Source: an uncultured Desulfobacter sp.
GTDB lineage: Bacteria > Desulfobacterota > Desulfobacteria > Desulfobacterales > Desulfobacteraceae
Length of the DNA stretch: 64,000 nt
Direction: 5' to 3'
Assembly (NCBI RefSeq): GCF_963665355.1
Contig: NZ_OY762229.1
Coordinates: 868,001 to 932,000 of the forward strand
The notes under the pieces were generated by a model that worked only from the letters and a program-made list of their open reading frames with translations, did not search any database and was not told where the DNA came from. A program made the position numbers and the translations under genes. Each line of letters starts with the position of its first letter. Within the stretch, counting starts at the first letter, position 1. Below are positions 17,502 to 26,648 of the stretch, piece after piece.

Positions 17502-18665
17502 TCACAGACCAAGTGCGTTTCGGCAACGCGTCAACTCTTCGGGATCTCCGGTGTGTTTGCCCGGATCATCGGACAACTTAACCGTGGACCGGCCTTTCAT
17601 GCCGGGTTCGGGCGCTGCCCAAGATAACTTGATCACAATATTCAAAGGATCAACCCCCACATCATTGGTCAGATTGGTGCCGATACCATAGGAATCTTTT
17701 ACCTGCCCCCGGCAGAACCCATGAATTTTTATTGCCCTGTCCACGTCCAGGCCGTCTGAAAACACTATGGCCTTGGTCGCCGGATCAATGCCCATTCCCC
17801 TGTAATGGTTAAGAATGTCCCGGGTAAAAATTTCAGGATCACCGGAATCCTGGCGAACCCCGGAAAACCGGCCGGCCCTGTCCCGGGTAAAATCCCTTAA
17901 GAAAACCTTTGTGGTAAATGTATCGGTCAGAGCAATGCCCAGCACATCAGGGTAGACCTTAAGCCAGGCATCCATGGCAGCGGCATTGGCCGTTTCATAA
18001 TCGGTCAGGGCCGAATGAAACATAATCCACTCATGGGCCAGGGTCCCCACCGGGGCAAGTCCGTAAATTCTTGCAAAATGCACATTGGAGGTACCGGCCA
18101 GGTGGTGATGGTCCATGGCCAGAACGTCCTCAAGGAAATGACTATGGTTGGCAGCCGAAAACCGTCGCCGGGTGCCGAATTCCACAAACGTCAGACCGGC
18201 ATCGGTCATTCTCTGGGCCTTGGTCTGGTTTCGTTCCCGGATGGCCTGCCGGGACAAAATTTCCGGATCGGTGACCTTAAAATAGGTTTCCGAAATTATG
18301 GCCATCAGCGGCACTTCCCACAAAATGGTCCGGCTCCACGGGCCTTCAACCCTGACCGAAAGCGTATCTCCCTGCTGGGAAATTTCCACCTGGTCCGGGT
18401 CATAACGGAACGACGCCAGATAGTCCAGGTACGCCTTTGTAAAATAGGGACAGGCCGTCTCCAGCCACACCCTCTCATCACGGGTTAAGCTTAATGCTGC
18501 CATACGGGCCACCCGGTCTTTAATCAAGCCGGCAAAACCTTCCGGAAAGGGGGTGCGGCCCCGGTTCGTCAGTTCGTACCGGACCCGGGCCCCGGGATAC
18601 AGCCGCCACACGGCCTGCTGCATGGTGAATTTATACAGATCATTGTCAAGTATGGTCTCAATCAT
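17502..18665 (-). CDS. pncB: Nicotinate phosphoribosyltransferase
   Basis: The 387-residue protein makes nicotinate mononucleotide from nicotinate, PRPP and ATP, the entry step of the Preiss-Handler NAD salvage route. It starts with the diagnostic NDLYKFTMQQAVW, has FVEFGTRRRFS in the substrate region, GTSNVHFAR, and VGTLAHEWIMFHSAL, which carries the His that is phosphorylated in the E. coli enzyme. VRQDSGDP and GIGTNLTNDVG bind the phosphoribosyl group. Length fits the family (about 390-400). The nicotinamidase gene lies divergently 87 bases away, so both salvage steps share a control region. Confidence 0.96.
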   Translation of the reverse strand: MIETILDNDLYKFTMQQAVWRLYPGARVRYELTNRGRTPFPEGFAGLIKDRVARMAALSLTRDERVWLETACPYFTKAYLDYLASFRYDPDQVEISQQGDTLSVRVEGPWSRTILWEVPLMAIISETYFKVTDPEILSRQAIRERNQTKAQRMTDAGLTFVEFGTRRRFSAANHSHFLEDVLAMDHHHLAGTSNVHFARIYGLAPVGTLAHEWIMFHSALTDYETANAAAMDAWLKVYPDVLGIALTDTFTTKVFLRDFTRDRAGRFSGVRQDSGDPEIFTRDILNHYRGMGIDPATKAIVFSDGLDVDRAIKIHGFCRGQVKDSYGIGTNLTNDVGVDPLNIVIKLSWAAPEPGMKGRSTVKLSDDPGKHTGDPEELTRCRNALGL

Positions 18666-18752
18666 GGGTCCATATTTTTCTAAAAAATTTTTTGTATATG
18701 AATTCCAAAAGGATTATCTTAGGGCATAATTTTCAAAAAGGATAGATACTTT

Positions 18753-19379
18753 ATGCAGATAAATACAAAACAGAACCATACAGCCGTGGTTGTTGTGGAT
18801 ATCCAGGCAGATTTTACCCAAGCCTTACAGGGCAGTCTGGCTGTTGGGGGCGCTGACAGGGACTACCTTGATGCGGCAGAAAATGAAACCCGCCGGCTCA
18901 AGGCACTCGGGTACCCGGTCTATGCCACCCAGGACTGGCATCCGGCAAACCACATTTCATTTTTTTCCAACCATGACAATGCCAAGCCCTATGATGTCAT
19001 TGATATAGAGGGCCGCCAACAGGTATTATGGCCCCCCCATTGTGTCCAGGGAAGTGCCAATGCCCGGATTCTTATGGATCAATCCCTTTTTACGGCCATT
19101 GTCAAAAAAGGCATGGACCCGGCCTTTGACTCCTATTCCGGTTTTTTTGATGACGGGAAAAAAGATACCGGCCTGGCCGACATCCTTAAAAAGGCTGGTA
19201 TAAAGAAGCTCATTATTTACGGACTGGCAACGGATTATTGCGTCAAGGCCACAGTCATGGATGCGAAAAAGCTCGGGTTTGACGTGACACTGATCAAGGA
19301 CCTGTGCCGGGGTGTTGCCCCGGAAAGCACGGCAGCGGCACTGGAAGAGATGCAGGCCGCCGGCGTCGATATTTACTGA
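18753..19379 (+). CDS. pncA: Nicotinamidase
   Basis: The 208-residue enzyme deamidates nicotinamide to nicotinate, feeding PncB. The catalytic triad is visible: Asp in VVVDIQADF, Lys in IVKKGMDP and Cys in LATDYCVKATVMDA. The metal-binding Asp/His set is in ATQDWHPANHISFF. VLWPPHCVQGS is the family signature around the cis-peptide. It is divergent from pncB, with an AAGGAT upstream of the ATG. Length and motifs match bacterial and eukaryotic-type nicotinamidases of about 200-210 residues. Confidence 0.95.
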   Translation: MQINTKQNHTAVVVVDIQADFTQALQGSLAVGGADRDYLDAAENETRRLKALGYPVYATQDWHPANHISFFSNHDNAKPYDVIDIEGRQQVLWPPHCVQGSANARILMDQSLFTAIVKKGMDPAFDSYSGFFDDGKKDTGLADILKKAGIKKLIIYGLATDYCVKATVMDAKKLGFDVTLIKDLCRGVAPESTAAALEEMQAAGVDIY

Positions 19380-19416
19380 TTCCTTAAAAAAAACAACCGA
19401 AGAAGGAGGACCTTTA

Positions 19417-20070
19417 TCATCCCCCCATTTTTTTCTGCCCATAGGTTTTGAACTTTTCAAGCACGGTGTCCATCTCTTCGTCCGGAAGGATAACGGGATT
19501 TCCGATGCTTTTGGTCTGATAATAGATCCGGGCCACAAATTCAATCTCTTCGGCAACGGCAAAGGCTGCGTCCATGCTGGAGCCAACAGCCACAAGTCCA
19601 TGGTTGGCAAGCAGCAGGGCGTTATAATCTCCGATATGATCAGACACGATGTCAGCCAGTTCCGGCGTACCAAACGTGGCATAGGGGGCCAGGGGCACTT
19701 TTTTACCTGCAAACCCCACAAGATAATGAACCGCAGGAATTTCCCATCCCAGGCAGGCCATGGTGACGGCATAGGGGGAATGGGTGTGAACAACGGCCTG
19801 TATGTCCTTGCGCCGGCGGTACAGGGAGAGATGAAATCCAATCTCGCTTGAGGGTTTGGTTTCTGCCTCCAGGGCATTTCCCCGGATATCGGTGAGAACG
19901 ACATCCCGGGGCTGCAATGCGGCGTACTCAATTCCGCTTGGACTGATTGCCACCTTTCCTGACTTTCGGTCAATAATGCTCAAATTCCCGCCGGTGCCTG
20001 TGGTCAGGCCTGACTCCACCATTTTAAGCCCAAAACGCACAACCGCTTTTCTTTCACTCTCCAATTCCAT
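19417..20070 (-). CDS. Class II aldolase/L-fuculose-phosphate aldolase family protein
   Basis: The 217-residue protein has the class II aldolase/adducin fold. Visible elements are GLTTGTGGNLSI (substrate phosphate loop), SPSGIEY, the zinc ligands in VVHTHSPYAV (two His) and a third His in LLANHGLVAVG, with a catalytic acidic residue region at KPSSEIGFH. Enzymes of the family cleave fuculose 1-phosphate, ribulose phosphates or methylthioribulose phosphate; the substrate cannot be fixed from sequence. I chose ATG 20070 because GGAGG lies five bases upstream; the ATG at 20082 lies ahead of this site. The gene is convergent with pncA. Confidence 0.88.
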   Translation of the reverse strand: MELESERKAVVRFGLKMVESGLTTGTGGNLSIIDRKSGKVAISPSGIEYAALQPRDVVLTDIRGNALEAETKPSSEIGFHLSLYRRRKDIQAVVHTHSPYAVTMACLGWEIPAVHYLVGFAGKKVPLAPYATFGTPELADIVSDHIGDYNALLLANHGLVAVGSSMDAAFAVAEEIEFVARIYYQTKSIGNPVILPDEEMDTVLEKFKTYGQKKMGG

Positions 20071-20257
20071 AAATACCTCCATAAAAATTGGTTGGATCTT
20101 GTGTCTATGCAGTACATGCCGGCCGGTAAATAGTCAAGGCAGGGCGTCCAGGATTAATTTCTGGGGAACAGATAACATCTTGACAGGCCATACTATCCGT
20201 GAAAGATAAAAGGCAAACCGAGTGCGCGCTCGAAAAAAATATCCACAAGGAGCACCC

Positions 20258-20902
20258 ATGACCCGGCGAAAGACAGCCCCTGCATCCGGTGCAGATGTCC
20301 CCACCCAGATAAAAAATGAAAAGCTGGTTCGTGAACGGCGGCGGCAGATCATTGACGCCACGGTCAAACTGGCCATCGAACATGGTTACCACAACACCAC
20401 CACGCGGATGATTGCCAAAGCCGCCGGTTTCTCCATCGGCTCTTTGTATGAGTATGTCAGCTCCAAGGAAGATCTTTTGTATCTGGTGTGCAGCGCCATC
20501 CATGAGGAGGTCCGGAGTGCCGTGGAGATTGCCCTGTCCGGCGGGATCTGCGAAAAAGCGCAACTGGCCGCAGCCATACGCCAATATTTTATTGTGTGTG
20601 ATAAAATGGCGGATCATGTTCTGCTCATGTACCAAGTCACCCAGTTTCTGTCGGACAAATGGAAAAAAAGGGTTCTGGAAACTGAACTGGATATTTCAGA
20701 TACCTTTGTCACGGCCCTGACCCGGCTGTCCGGAAAAAATGATTTCCCCCTTCTGGATGAAAAAACCTGCTGCCTGGTGGGACACAACATTTCCGTGCTT
20801 GGGCATATGTGGGCCTTTAGGCGATGGTACCTCAAAAAAAAATTCACCCTGGACCAGTACATTTCCATTCAGACAGACTTTATTCTGGGTCTGATTTATT
20901 AA
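20258..20902 (+). CDS. TetR/AcrR family transcriptional regulator
   Basis: The 214-residue protein starts with a Lys/Arg-rich tail and a TetR helix-turn-helix (RRQIIDATVKLAIEHGYHNT, then MIAKAAGFSIGSLYEYVSS, about 37-80). The C-terminal part is a helical ligand-binding domain. The ATG at 20258 follows AAGGAG by five bases; an in-frame GTG at 20222 lies before that site and is unlikely. It precedes thiolase and Hbd genes on the same strand by about 100 bases, so it may control them in response to an acyl-CoA or a related ligand (inference from position only). Confidence 0.9.
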   Translation: MTRRKTAPASGADVPTQIKNEKLVRERRRQIIDATVKLAIEHGYHNTTTRMIAKAAGFSIGSLYEYVSSKEDLLYLVCSAIHEEVRSAVEIALSGGICEKAQLAAAIRQYFIVCDKMADHVLLMYQVTQFLSDKWKKRVLETELDISDTFVTALTRLSGKNDFPLLDEKTCCLVGHNISVLGHMWAFRRWYLKKKFTLDQYISIQTDFILGLIY

Positions 20903-21001
20903 AGAAAGAATTAACTTGAAAAAGACCAGGAAGCTTGGGATTATAAGCTGCCTGAAATTTTGACTTCAAAAGATCAGGATAAATGAATAAAGGAGTTTAA
21001 A

Positions 21002-22177
21002 ATGAATAAAGCAGTTATCGTCAGTGCCACCCGAACCCCTTTGGGCAGTTTCGGCGGTTCATTGAGCGGCATAGGGGCTACAACACTTGGGGGCCTGGTC
21101 ATCAGGGAAGCAATCCGGCGCGCTGATATTGAAGATGACGTGGTGGATGAGTGCATCATGGGCATGGTTCTGCCCTGCGGATACGGACAGAATCCCGGCA
21201 AACAGGCTGTGGTGAAAGCGGGTCTTCCCTGGGAAGTGCAGGCCATTACGGTCAATAAGGTATGCGGATCGTCGCTTAAAGCCGTTATGCTGGCCGCCCA
21301 GGCCATCCAGTGCGGCGACGCTGATGTTGTGGTGGCCGGCGGCATGGAAACCATGAGTATGGCACCCTATTATATGGATAAGGCCAGATGGGGGCATCGC
21401 ATGGGCCCCGGCCGCATTGAGGACCATATGGTCCATGACGGGCTCTGGGATGTTGTCAATGATTTTCACATGGGCATGTCCAATGAACTTTGCTCCGAGC
21501 GCTGGGAAGTGACCCGGGAGGACCAGGACCGGTTTGCGGCCCAGTCCTATGCCAGAGCCAACAGGGCTGTGGCCGAAGGGCGGTTTAAGGATGAGATCAT
21601 GCCCGTTTCGATCCCCCAGCGAAAGGGTGATCCCAAGATTTTTGATACGGACGAATGCCCCCAGGAGACAAGTCTGGAATTTTTATCCAAAATGAAACCC
21701 GCCTTTAAAAAAGATGGCGTGGGCACGGCAGGCAATGCCTCCATCATCGCCGATGGTGCAAGCGCTTTGGTGCTGATGAGTGAATCAAAAGCCAAGGCGC
21801 TGGGATGCACTGTCATGGCTGAAATCGGCGCCCAGGCATCCTATGGCATTGATATGAAATATGTGCTCATGGCGCCCATTTATGCCATCCCCAAAGTATT
21901 GAAAAAACAGGGGATCAATATCAATGACGTGGGCCTGTTTGAAATCAACGAAGCCTTTTCCGGAACCTCCACCGGCATCAACAAGGTTCTGGCGCTTGAC
22001 CCTGAAAAGGTGAACGTGAACGGTGGTTCCGTGGCCTTGGGTCACCCCATCGGTGCCTCAGGTGCCCGGGTTCTGACCACCTTGTTGTATGAAATGGCCA
22101 AAAGAGACGTGAAAACCGGTCTTGCGTCCCTGTGCTTAGGTGGCGGGGAAGCTGTGGCACTGGTTGTAAACCGGTAG
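21002..22177 (+). CDS. Acetyl-CoA acetyltransferase (thiolase)
   Basis: The 391-residue thiolase condenses or cleaves acetoacetyl-CoA. The acylated Cys is in VNKVCGSSLKAVMLAAQA (about 89), the catalytic His in ALGHPIGASGARVL and the second Cys in LASLCLGGGEAVAL. GMETMSMAPY and NEAFSGTS are further family motifs. The length equals that of AtoB/PhaA-type biosynthetic thiolases. It probably forms an operon with hbd 100 bases downstream, although a hairpin with a T-run lies between them. GGAG precedes the ATG. Confidence 0.95.
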   Translation: MNKAVIVSATRTPLGSFGGSLSGIGATTLGGLVIREAIRRADIEDDVVDECIMGMVLPCGYGQNPGKQAVVKAGLPWEVQAITVNKVCGSSLKAVMLAAQAIQCGDADVVVAGGMETMSMAPYYMDKARWGHRMGPGRIEDHMVHDGLWDVVNDFHMGMSNELCSERWEVTREDQDRFAAQSYARANRAVAEGRFKDEIMPVSIPQRKGDPKIFDTDECPQETSLEFLSKMKPAFKKDGVGTAGNASIIADGASALVLMSESKAKALGCTVMAEIGAQASYGIDMKYVLMAPIYAIPKVLKKQGININDVGLFEINEAFSGTSTGINKVLALDPEKVNVNGGSVALGHPIGASGARVLTTLLYEMAKRDVKTGLASLCLGGGEAVALVVNR

Positions 22178-22218
22178 TGCCCGTTCATTTTTGAACAGAC
22201 ACGTAAACAATATTCAAG

Positions 22219-22248
22219 CCCGGTGCCCATTGGTGTGCCGGGTTTTTT
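22219..22248 (+). terminator. Intrinsic terminator or attenuator between thiolase and hbd
   Basis: CCCGGTGC pairs with GTGCCGGG (eight pairs including two G-U wobbles) around a short loop and is followed at once by six T. It sits 41 bases after the thiolase stop and 28 before the hbd ATG, so it could reduce read-through into hbd. Confidence 0.65.
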
Positions 22249-22276
22249 ACTTTTGAATGAATAGGAGAACAGAACA

Positions 22277-23128
22277 ATGGAAGTTAAAACCTTTGGTGTT
22301 GTTGGTTCCGGTCAGATGGGCAACGGCATTGCCCAGACGGCTGCTGCAGCAGGGCTGAATGTAATCATGAGCGATATTAAAGAGGAATTCTGCCAAAGAG
22401 GCCTTGCTACAATTTCAGGCTCTTTGGACCGCCTGGTAAAAAAGGAGAAGATAACCCAGGCTGACAAGGATGCCATCCTTGCCAGGATCACCACCACCAC
22501 GGATTTGAAAGATATGGCCAAGGCTGATTTCGTTGTTGAGGCGGCTGTGGAACGTGAAGATCTGAAGTTTAAAATTTTCAGGGACCTGGACGAAATCTGT
22601 CCTGCCCAGGTGGTCCTGGCCAGCAACACCTCATCCATTCCCATCGGCAGTATCGCAGCCCAGACATCCCGGCCGGACAAGGTTATCGGCATGCACTTCA
22701 TGAATCCCGTACCCATGATGAAGCTTGTGGAGGTCATCAAAGGGATTGCCACGTCCGAAGAGACCTTTAAACTGACCTGGGAGCTGTCCAAAAAATTCGG
22801 CAAGGTACCGGCGGAATCCAATGATTACCCCGGGTTTATTGCCAACCGGATTCTCATGCCCATGATCAATGAGGCGATTTTCTGTCTCTACCAGAGCGTG
22901 GGCACCAAAGAGGACATTGATACGGTCATGAAGCTTGGCATGGCCCATCCCATGGGGCCGTTGACCCTTGCCGACCTCATTGGCCTGGACACCTGCCTTG
23001 CCATCATGGAAACCCTGTATGACGGCTTCAAGGACTCCAAATACAGACCCTGCCCCCTGTTGAAAAAATATGTGCAGGCCGGCTGGCTGGGACGCAAGAC
23101 CGGAAAAGGATTTTACGACTACAAATAG
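22277..23128 (+). CDS. hbd: 3-hydroxybutyryl-CoA dehydrogenase
   Basis: The 283-residue NAD(P)-dependent dehydrogenase interconverts acetoacetyl-CoA and 3-hydroxybutyryl-CoA. The N-terminal Rossmann loop is [20 protein letters not shown]. The catalytic His is in [16 protein letters not shown], with SNTSSIPI before it and the C-terminal dimer domain [16 protein letters not shown]. Length fits the short single-domain Hbd (about 282) rather than the fused FadB type. With the upstream thiolase it forms the first two steps of C4 acyl-CoA metabolism (butyrate oxidation or storage). AGGAGAAC precedes the ATG. Confidence 0.96.
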   Translation: MEVKTFGVVGSGQMGNGIAQTAAAAGLNVIMSDIKEEFCQRGLATISGSLDRLVKKEKITQADKDAILARITTTTDLKDMAKADFVVEAAVEREDLKFKIFRDLDEICPAQVVLASNTSSIPIGSIAAQTSRPDKVIGMHFMNPVPMMKLVEVIKGIATSEETFKLTWELSKKFGKVPAESNDYPGFIANRILMPMINEAIFCLYQSVGTKEDIDTVMKLGMAHPMGPLTLADLIGLDTCLAIMETLYDGFKDSKYRPCPLLKKYVQAGWLGRKTGKGFYDYK

Positions 23129-23129
23129 T

Positions 23130-23343
23130 GTTTGGACGAAAAGTCACCCATCTGCGACGTTGCGGAAAAATTTTAAATCCTCACAACCGCCAGGTTGCTC
23201 CGGTTTCAAATTTTTCCGCGCCTTGCATTGAGGCACCTTTTCATATGAAAGTACCAATAAGTTACCAAGCGACTTTCATGTTTTGTTGTGGGCTATGCCT
23301 GGGTGTTCATAGACCAGGTCGGCCCATGGCCGTTCGTCCAAAC
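23130..23343. repeat. Palindromic intergenic repeat element with inverted termini
   Basis: The element starts with GTTTGGACGAA (23130-23140) and ends with its exact reverse complement TTCGTCCAAAC (23333-23343). Inside are further nested palindromes: GCGGAAAAATTT with AAATTTTTCCGC (about 23164-23220), and ATGAAAGT with ACTTTCAT (about 23245-23278). It directly follows the hbd stop and contains no convincing ORF. A partial copy of its left end (about 27 bases, 23 identical) is at 36894-36920. It looks like a non-autonomous MITE/REP-type element; no target duplication could be fixed. Confidence 0.6.
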
Positions 23344-23409
23344 ACTGGTTTCCGGTCAGGTACTATGTAAAAAATACGGTCAAGCCCGAAATAAAACGGA
23401 AAAAACGAT

Positions 23410-24468
23410 TCAGTAATTCCTGAACGATTCCACGGTGGAAAAGCACCTGTTAAGGCTCTTTTCCAGTGTCTTGGAAAAAATAGATTTCAGATCAACATCA
23501 TACATCTCAAAATATTCTTCGCGAATCGGATATATTTGTTCGCCCTTGCCGTAATGCCCATAAGTCTTGCAGATAAGGTCTGACAAACAGATGATGAAAC
23601 TGGGCAGACGATAAGCCCTGGGGATTTTTTCGGGGGGAAAGAACAGGGGATGATGATGGTAATAGATGGCCTTGACAGTGACATCGGGCAGATTACACTC
23701 TTCTGCAATATAACTGCCTAAAATCGCATGGCTAAATCCATATTCAGCATCATTACCAATGCAGGACGAGATCCCGTCCGCTGCCGGATTTTTTTTATCA
23801 AACAACGGCAGATAATATTTGCCGATATCATGCAAAAGCCCCATTGTGGGCAGCTCCTGTTCATACCGCCGGCGAAAAATATTTTGCCCAAGGTAGGCCG
23901 CACAGGTGGACACCATGGCAGAGTGCAGCCACAGTCTACTGTACACCCTGACCAGGTCCTCATCCTGAATTTCGGATAAAAAATCATCTAAATTACATGA
24001 TTCCACCAGTTTCTTGAACTTATGATACCCCATCACAAGAATGGCTGTTCCCACGGAATTCACCTTGGAAGACAGGTTGAACTGGGGTGAGTTGACAGTT
24101 CTTAAAACATGTACGGAAAAAATCGGGGATGTGGCAACCAGCCTGGCAATCTGTTCAGGTTTGGTATCATGGGACCTAAGAAATTTCAGAAGTTTTAACC
24201 CTGCAGGAGTGGCCGGCGTCAAGGTTCTTACCTTTTGACGAAGTATATCCGACAGTCCCTCATCAATATTTTTCCCACTTAGAAGGGAGAGGCACTCATC
24301 CGGACAGGAGTACTCAACTTCCGGGCCTTTATAGTCATCCAAAGGTGGGGGCATCCTTGGGAAAACCTCAGTCCCGCCATCGTCATGGCTTATTTTTCTG
24401 ATGATATGAAAAACGATTACAATCAGGGCCAGGGGACCGACTATAATTAAAAAATCAATCACTACCAT
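23410..24468 (-). CDS. Membrane-anchored HDOD domain protein
   Basis: The protein has about 352 residues. It begins with one transmembrane helix (VVIDFLIIVGPLALIVIVFH), so the rest is probably cytoplasmic. A linker leads to an HDOD domain (about 75-290) with TPAGLKLLKFLRSHD at the start, VGTAILVMGYHKFKKLV and GLLHDIGKYYLPLFD. HDOD domains mediate signalling and are frequent in this clade; no output domain follows. The ATG at 24468 has AAGGAAG three bases upstream and is preferred over a start at 24519. The insertion sequence lies 140 bases upstream of this start. Confidence 0.85.
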   Translation of the reverse strand: MVVIDFLIIVGPLALIVIVFHIIRKISHDDGGTEVFPRMPPPLDDYKGPEVEYSCPDECLSLLSGKNIDEGLSDILRQKVRTLTPATPAGLKLLKFLRSHDTKPEQIARLVATSPIFSVHVLRTVNSPQFNLSSKVNSVGTAILVMGYHKFKKLVESCNLDDFLSEIQDEDLVRVYSRLWLHSAMVSTCAAYLGQNIFRRRYEQELPTMGLLHDIGKYYLPLFDKKNPAADGISSCIGNDAEYGFSHAILGSYIAEECNLPDVTVKAIYYHHHPLFFPPEKIPRAYRLPSFIICLSDLICKTYGHYGKGEQIYPIREEYFEMYDVDLKSIFSKTLEKSLNRCFSTVESFRNY

Positions 24469-24608
24469 GGTCTTCCTTTTTGGGTTAAAAAGGTTGAAAA
24501 AACGCACAGCGATCTGCAATAACTACACATTGAGGGGCATAGATAGATTTTTATCAGGGAACCCCATAATTATTGGGCAAAAAGTATACTTTTTCAACCA
24601 TTAACTTT

Positions 24609-24627
24609 GATGGACTCGTAAAAAGTC
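24609..24627 (+). repeat. Left terminal inverted repeat of the IS
   Basis: GATGGACTCGTAAAAAGTC matches the reverse complement of the right end (GATGGTCCTGTAAAAAGTC) at 16 of 19 positions. Confidence 0.85.
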
Positions 24628-24741
24628 CAAAATCAATTTAACAGGTTAATATTATTGGCTAAAATTCGATTTTTAGCTTGTATTAAAAATATTTATTTTG
24701 TATAATATACTCTATGTTATCAATAACTTATGGTTGACTAA

Positions 24742-26346
24742 ATGATTAAAACAAATGACCACAATCAGCTCCACCTTTTCGATCCTTGGGACTTTTTAAG
24801 CCCGAAGCGCAGGAAATTGCTCGATGACTCCTGGGCAGGGCTTTTTCAAAAAGAAATCCTCCGCTCATTACCGGTCAATCTGATCAAACCCTATTTCTCA
24901 AGAGAAGCAGGACGTCCTACAAAGGAACTCTTCACCATGCTCGGTGTTTTGCTGCTCCAGCAAGCTCATGATCTTACTGACGAAGAAACCGTATCGCAAC
25001 TGGCATTCAATATTCAATGGCACTATGCCTTGAATTTAACGGAAGAATCGGATGCCGCCAAATATCTATGTTTGAAAACCCTGTGGACCTTCCGTCAACT
25101 CATGATCGAAAAGAAACTGGACAAAGCCCTCTTCAATGCTATTACAGACAAACTTGCAGCAGTGTTTGAAGTCAATTCTGACAACCAAAGAATCGATTCG
25201 GTCCATGTTAAGTCAAATATGCGACGGCTGGGAAGAATCAGTATCTTTGCAGCGAGTATCAATAAATTTCTGGTTAACCTGAAACGCAAGCACCCTGACC
25301 ATTTTTCCGGTATCAGCACCGATATTATCGGGAAGTATATTTCGGAAAAGGCATTGTCCTGCTTTTCCATGGTAAAACCCTCTGATTCAGCTAAAACTCT
25401 TGCAAGTGTCAGCAAGGATCTTTACCATCTGATCCAGGAATTTAAAAGCGACTCTGATGTTTCATCCATGTACAGCTACAAGCTGCTTGAAAGGGTTTTG
25501 AAAGAGCAGTGCAATCTGGAAGTTGATCCTGAAAGTGGCCAGAAGGTTGCGCTTAAAGCTCCAAAAGAGATTCCTTCAGACTCACTTCAAAATCCTTCAG
25601 ACCCTGATGCGACCTACAGCGGACATAAGGGACAAGGTTACCAGGTTCAGGTGATGGAAACCTTTACAGAAACAGAGGATGAAGATGAGAAGGCCGGAAC
25701 CTTGAATCTTATCACTCATGTTGAGGTGGAACCTGCCTCGGCAAGTGATGCCAATGCTCTTATCCCTGCAATTGATGCCGCCAAGCAGAGAAACCTTTCT
25801 CCCAAAGAACTCCAGGCGGACTCTCTTTATGGAAGCGATGAGAATCACCAGATTGCCCAGTCAGATGGAATTAATCTTGTTTCGCCCACCATGGGAACGA
25901 CCAAAAAGGAAAAGCTCAGCCTTACTGATTTCAACCTTGCGGCAGATGGGCAGATCATAACATGTCCGCAAGGGCATGCCCCGGTTTTTAAAAAGAAAAA
26001 GAAGGAACGGATTACCCAAGGTTTTCCCCTTGATACCTGCATGGGCTGCCCTCAACTGGAAGATTGCCCGGTAAAACAGGGGAAAAAGTACGCGTACAGT
26101 CGATATACCGCTAAGGCTGCAAGGATCGCCCGAAGAAGAGCTTATGAACAGACAGATGAGTTCAAAGATAGATATCGGTGGCGAGCCGGAGTCGAAGCAA
26201 CAATGTCCGAATATGATCGACGAACCGGGGTGAAACGATTAAAATATCGAGGTCTCCAAGCAGTAAGGTTCGCGGCAACCTTAAAAGCAGCAGGAATCAA
26301 CCTCTTCAGGGCAACTATTGTCCAGAAGGCGCTTAGCTATGCATAA
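24742..26346 (+). CDS. DDE transposase (IS1182-like)
   Basis: The 534-residue transposase has an N-terminal DUF772-like part (REAGRPTKELFTMLGVLLLQ), a first catalytic Asp candidate in NQRIDSVHVKSNMRR, the second in LQADSLYGSDENH, and a Glu in RAGVEATMSEYDRR. A Cys cluster (CPQGHAP, CMGCPQLEDCP) before the last catalytic motif is typical of IS1182-type enzymes with a zinc-like knuckle. The ORF is intact. TATAAT at about 24700 may be its -10 box. Confidence 0.9.
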   Translation: MIKTNDHNQLHLFDPWDFLSPKRRKLLDDSWAGLFQKEILRSLPVNLIKPYFSREAGRPTKELFTMLGVLLLQQAHDLTDEETVSQLAFNIQWHYALNLTEESDAAKYLCLKTLWTFRQLMIEKKLDKALFNAITDKLAAVFEVNSDNQRIDSVHVKSNMRRLGRISIFAASINKFLVNLKRKHPDHFSGISTDIIGKYISEKALSCFSMVKPSDSAKTLASVSKDLYHLIQEFKSDSDVSSMYSYKLLERVLKEQCNLEVDPESGQKVALKAPKEIPSDSLQNPSDPDATYSGHKGQGYQVQVMETFTETEDEDEKAGTLNLITHVEVEPASASDANALIPAIDAAKQRNLSPKELQADSLYGSDENHQIAQSDGINLVSPTMGTTKKEKLSLTDFNLAADGQIITCPQGHAPVFKKKKKERITQGFPLDTCMGCPQLEDCPVKQGKKYAYSRYTAKAARIARRRAYEQTDEFKDRYRWRAGVEATMSEYDRRTGVKRLKYRGLQAVRFAATLKAAGINLFRATIVQKALSYA

Positions 26347-26498
26347 AGGAGGCATAGGGGAGCCCTTTCGGGGTGTAATACACTGCTTTTTGGAATGTCA
26401 AAGAGCAATTTGGCTTATAAAAATTGTTTTTTAACAAGTTTTGATCATATGATCAAAATAGTGTTCAAACTCAAAAACAGGAGCTTGATTTGGGCTCT

Positions 26499-26517
26499 GA
26501 CTTTTTACAGGACCATC
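26499..26517 (-). repeat. Right terminal inverted repeat of the IS
   Basis: GACTTTTTACAGGACCATC is the right end, followed by the AACTTT flank. It lies 131 bases before the cobU start. Confidence 0.85.
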
Positions 26518-26648
26518 AACTTTGGAATACTGAAATAATCAGAACCGAATCCTTACAGCCAATACAACACGAAGTTAATTTTGATCATGCACGTTGTCTA
26601 TTTTTTAAGTTGCAAGGGACATAGAGGATACGTTATCTATTAAAAATT

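Larger units (their letters stand above)
24609..26517 (+). mobile_element. Complete insertion sequence, one DDE transposase gene
   Basis: The element of 1909 bp is bounded by 19-base inverted repeats (16 of 19 matching) and flanked by a direct repeat AACTTT at 24603-24608 and 26518-26523, read as a 6-base target duplication. It carries a single transposase. It lies between the HDOD gene and cobU. The intact ORF, good termini and matching flanks indicate a recent insertion. The transposase resembles IS1182-like DDE enzymes; the IS family was not confirmed by search. Confidence 0.85.

Noticed and set aside
20105-20635. 176-codon minus-strand frame opposite the TetR gene
   Set aside because: Shadow of the TetR regulator; no motif and no start site.
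26520-26648. Cobalamin riboswitch upstream of cobU
   Set aside because: No B12-box or paired core could be found in the 131 bases left after the IS.
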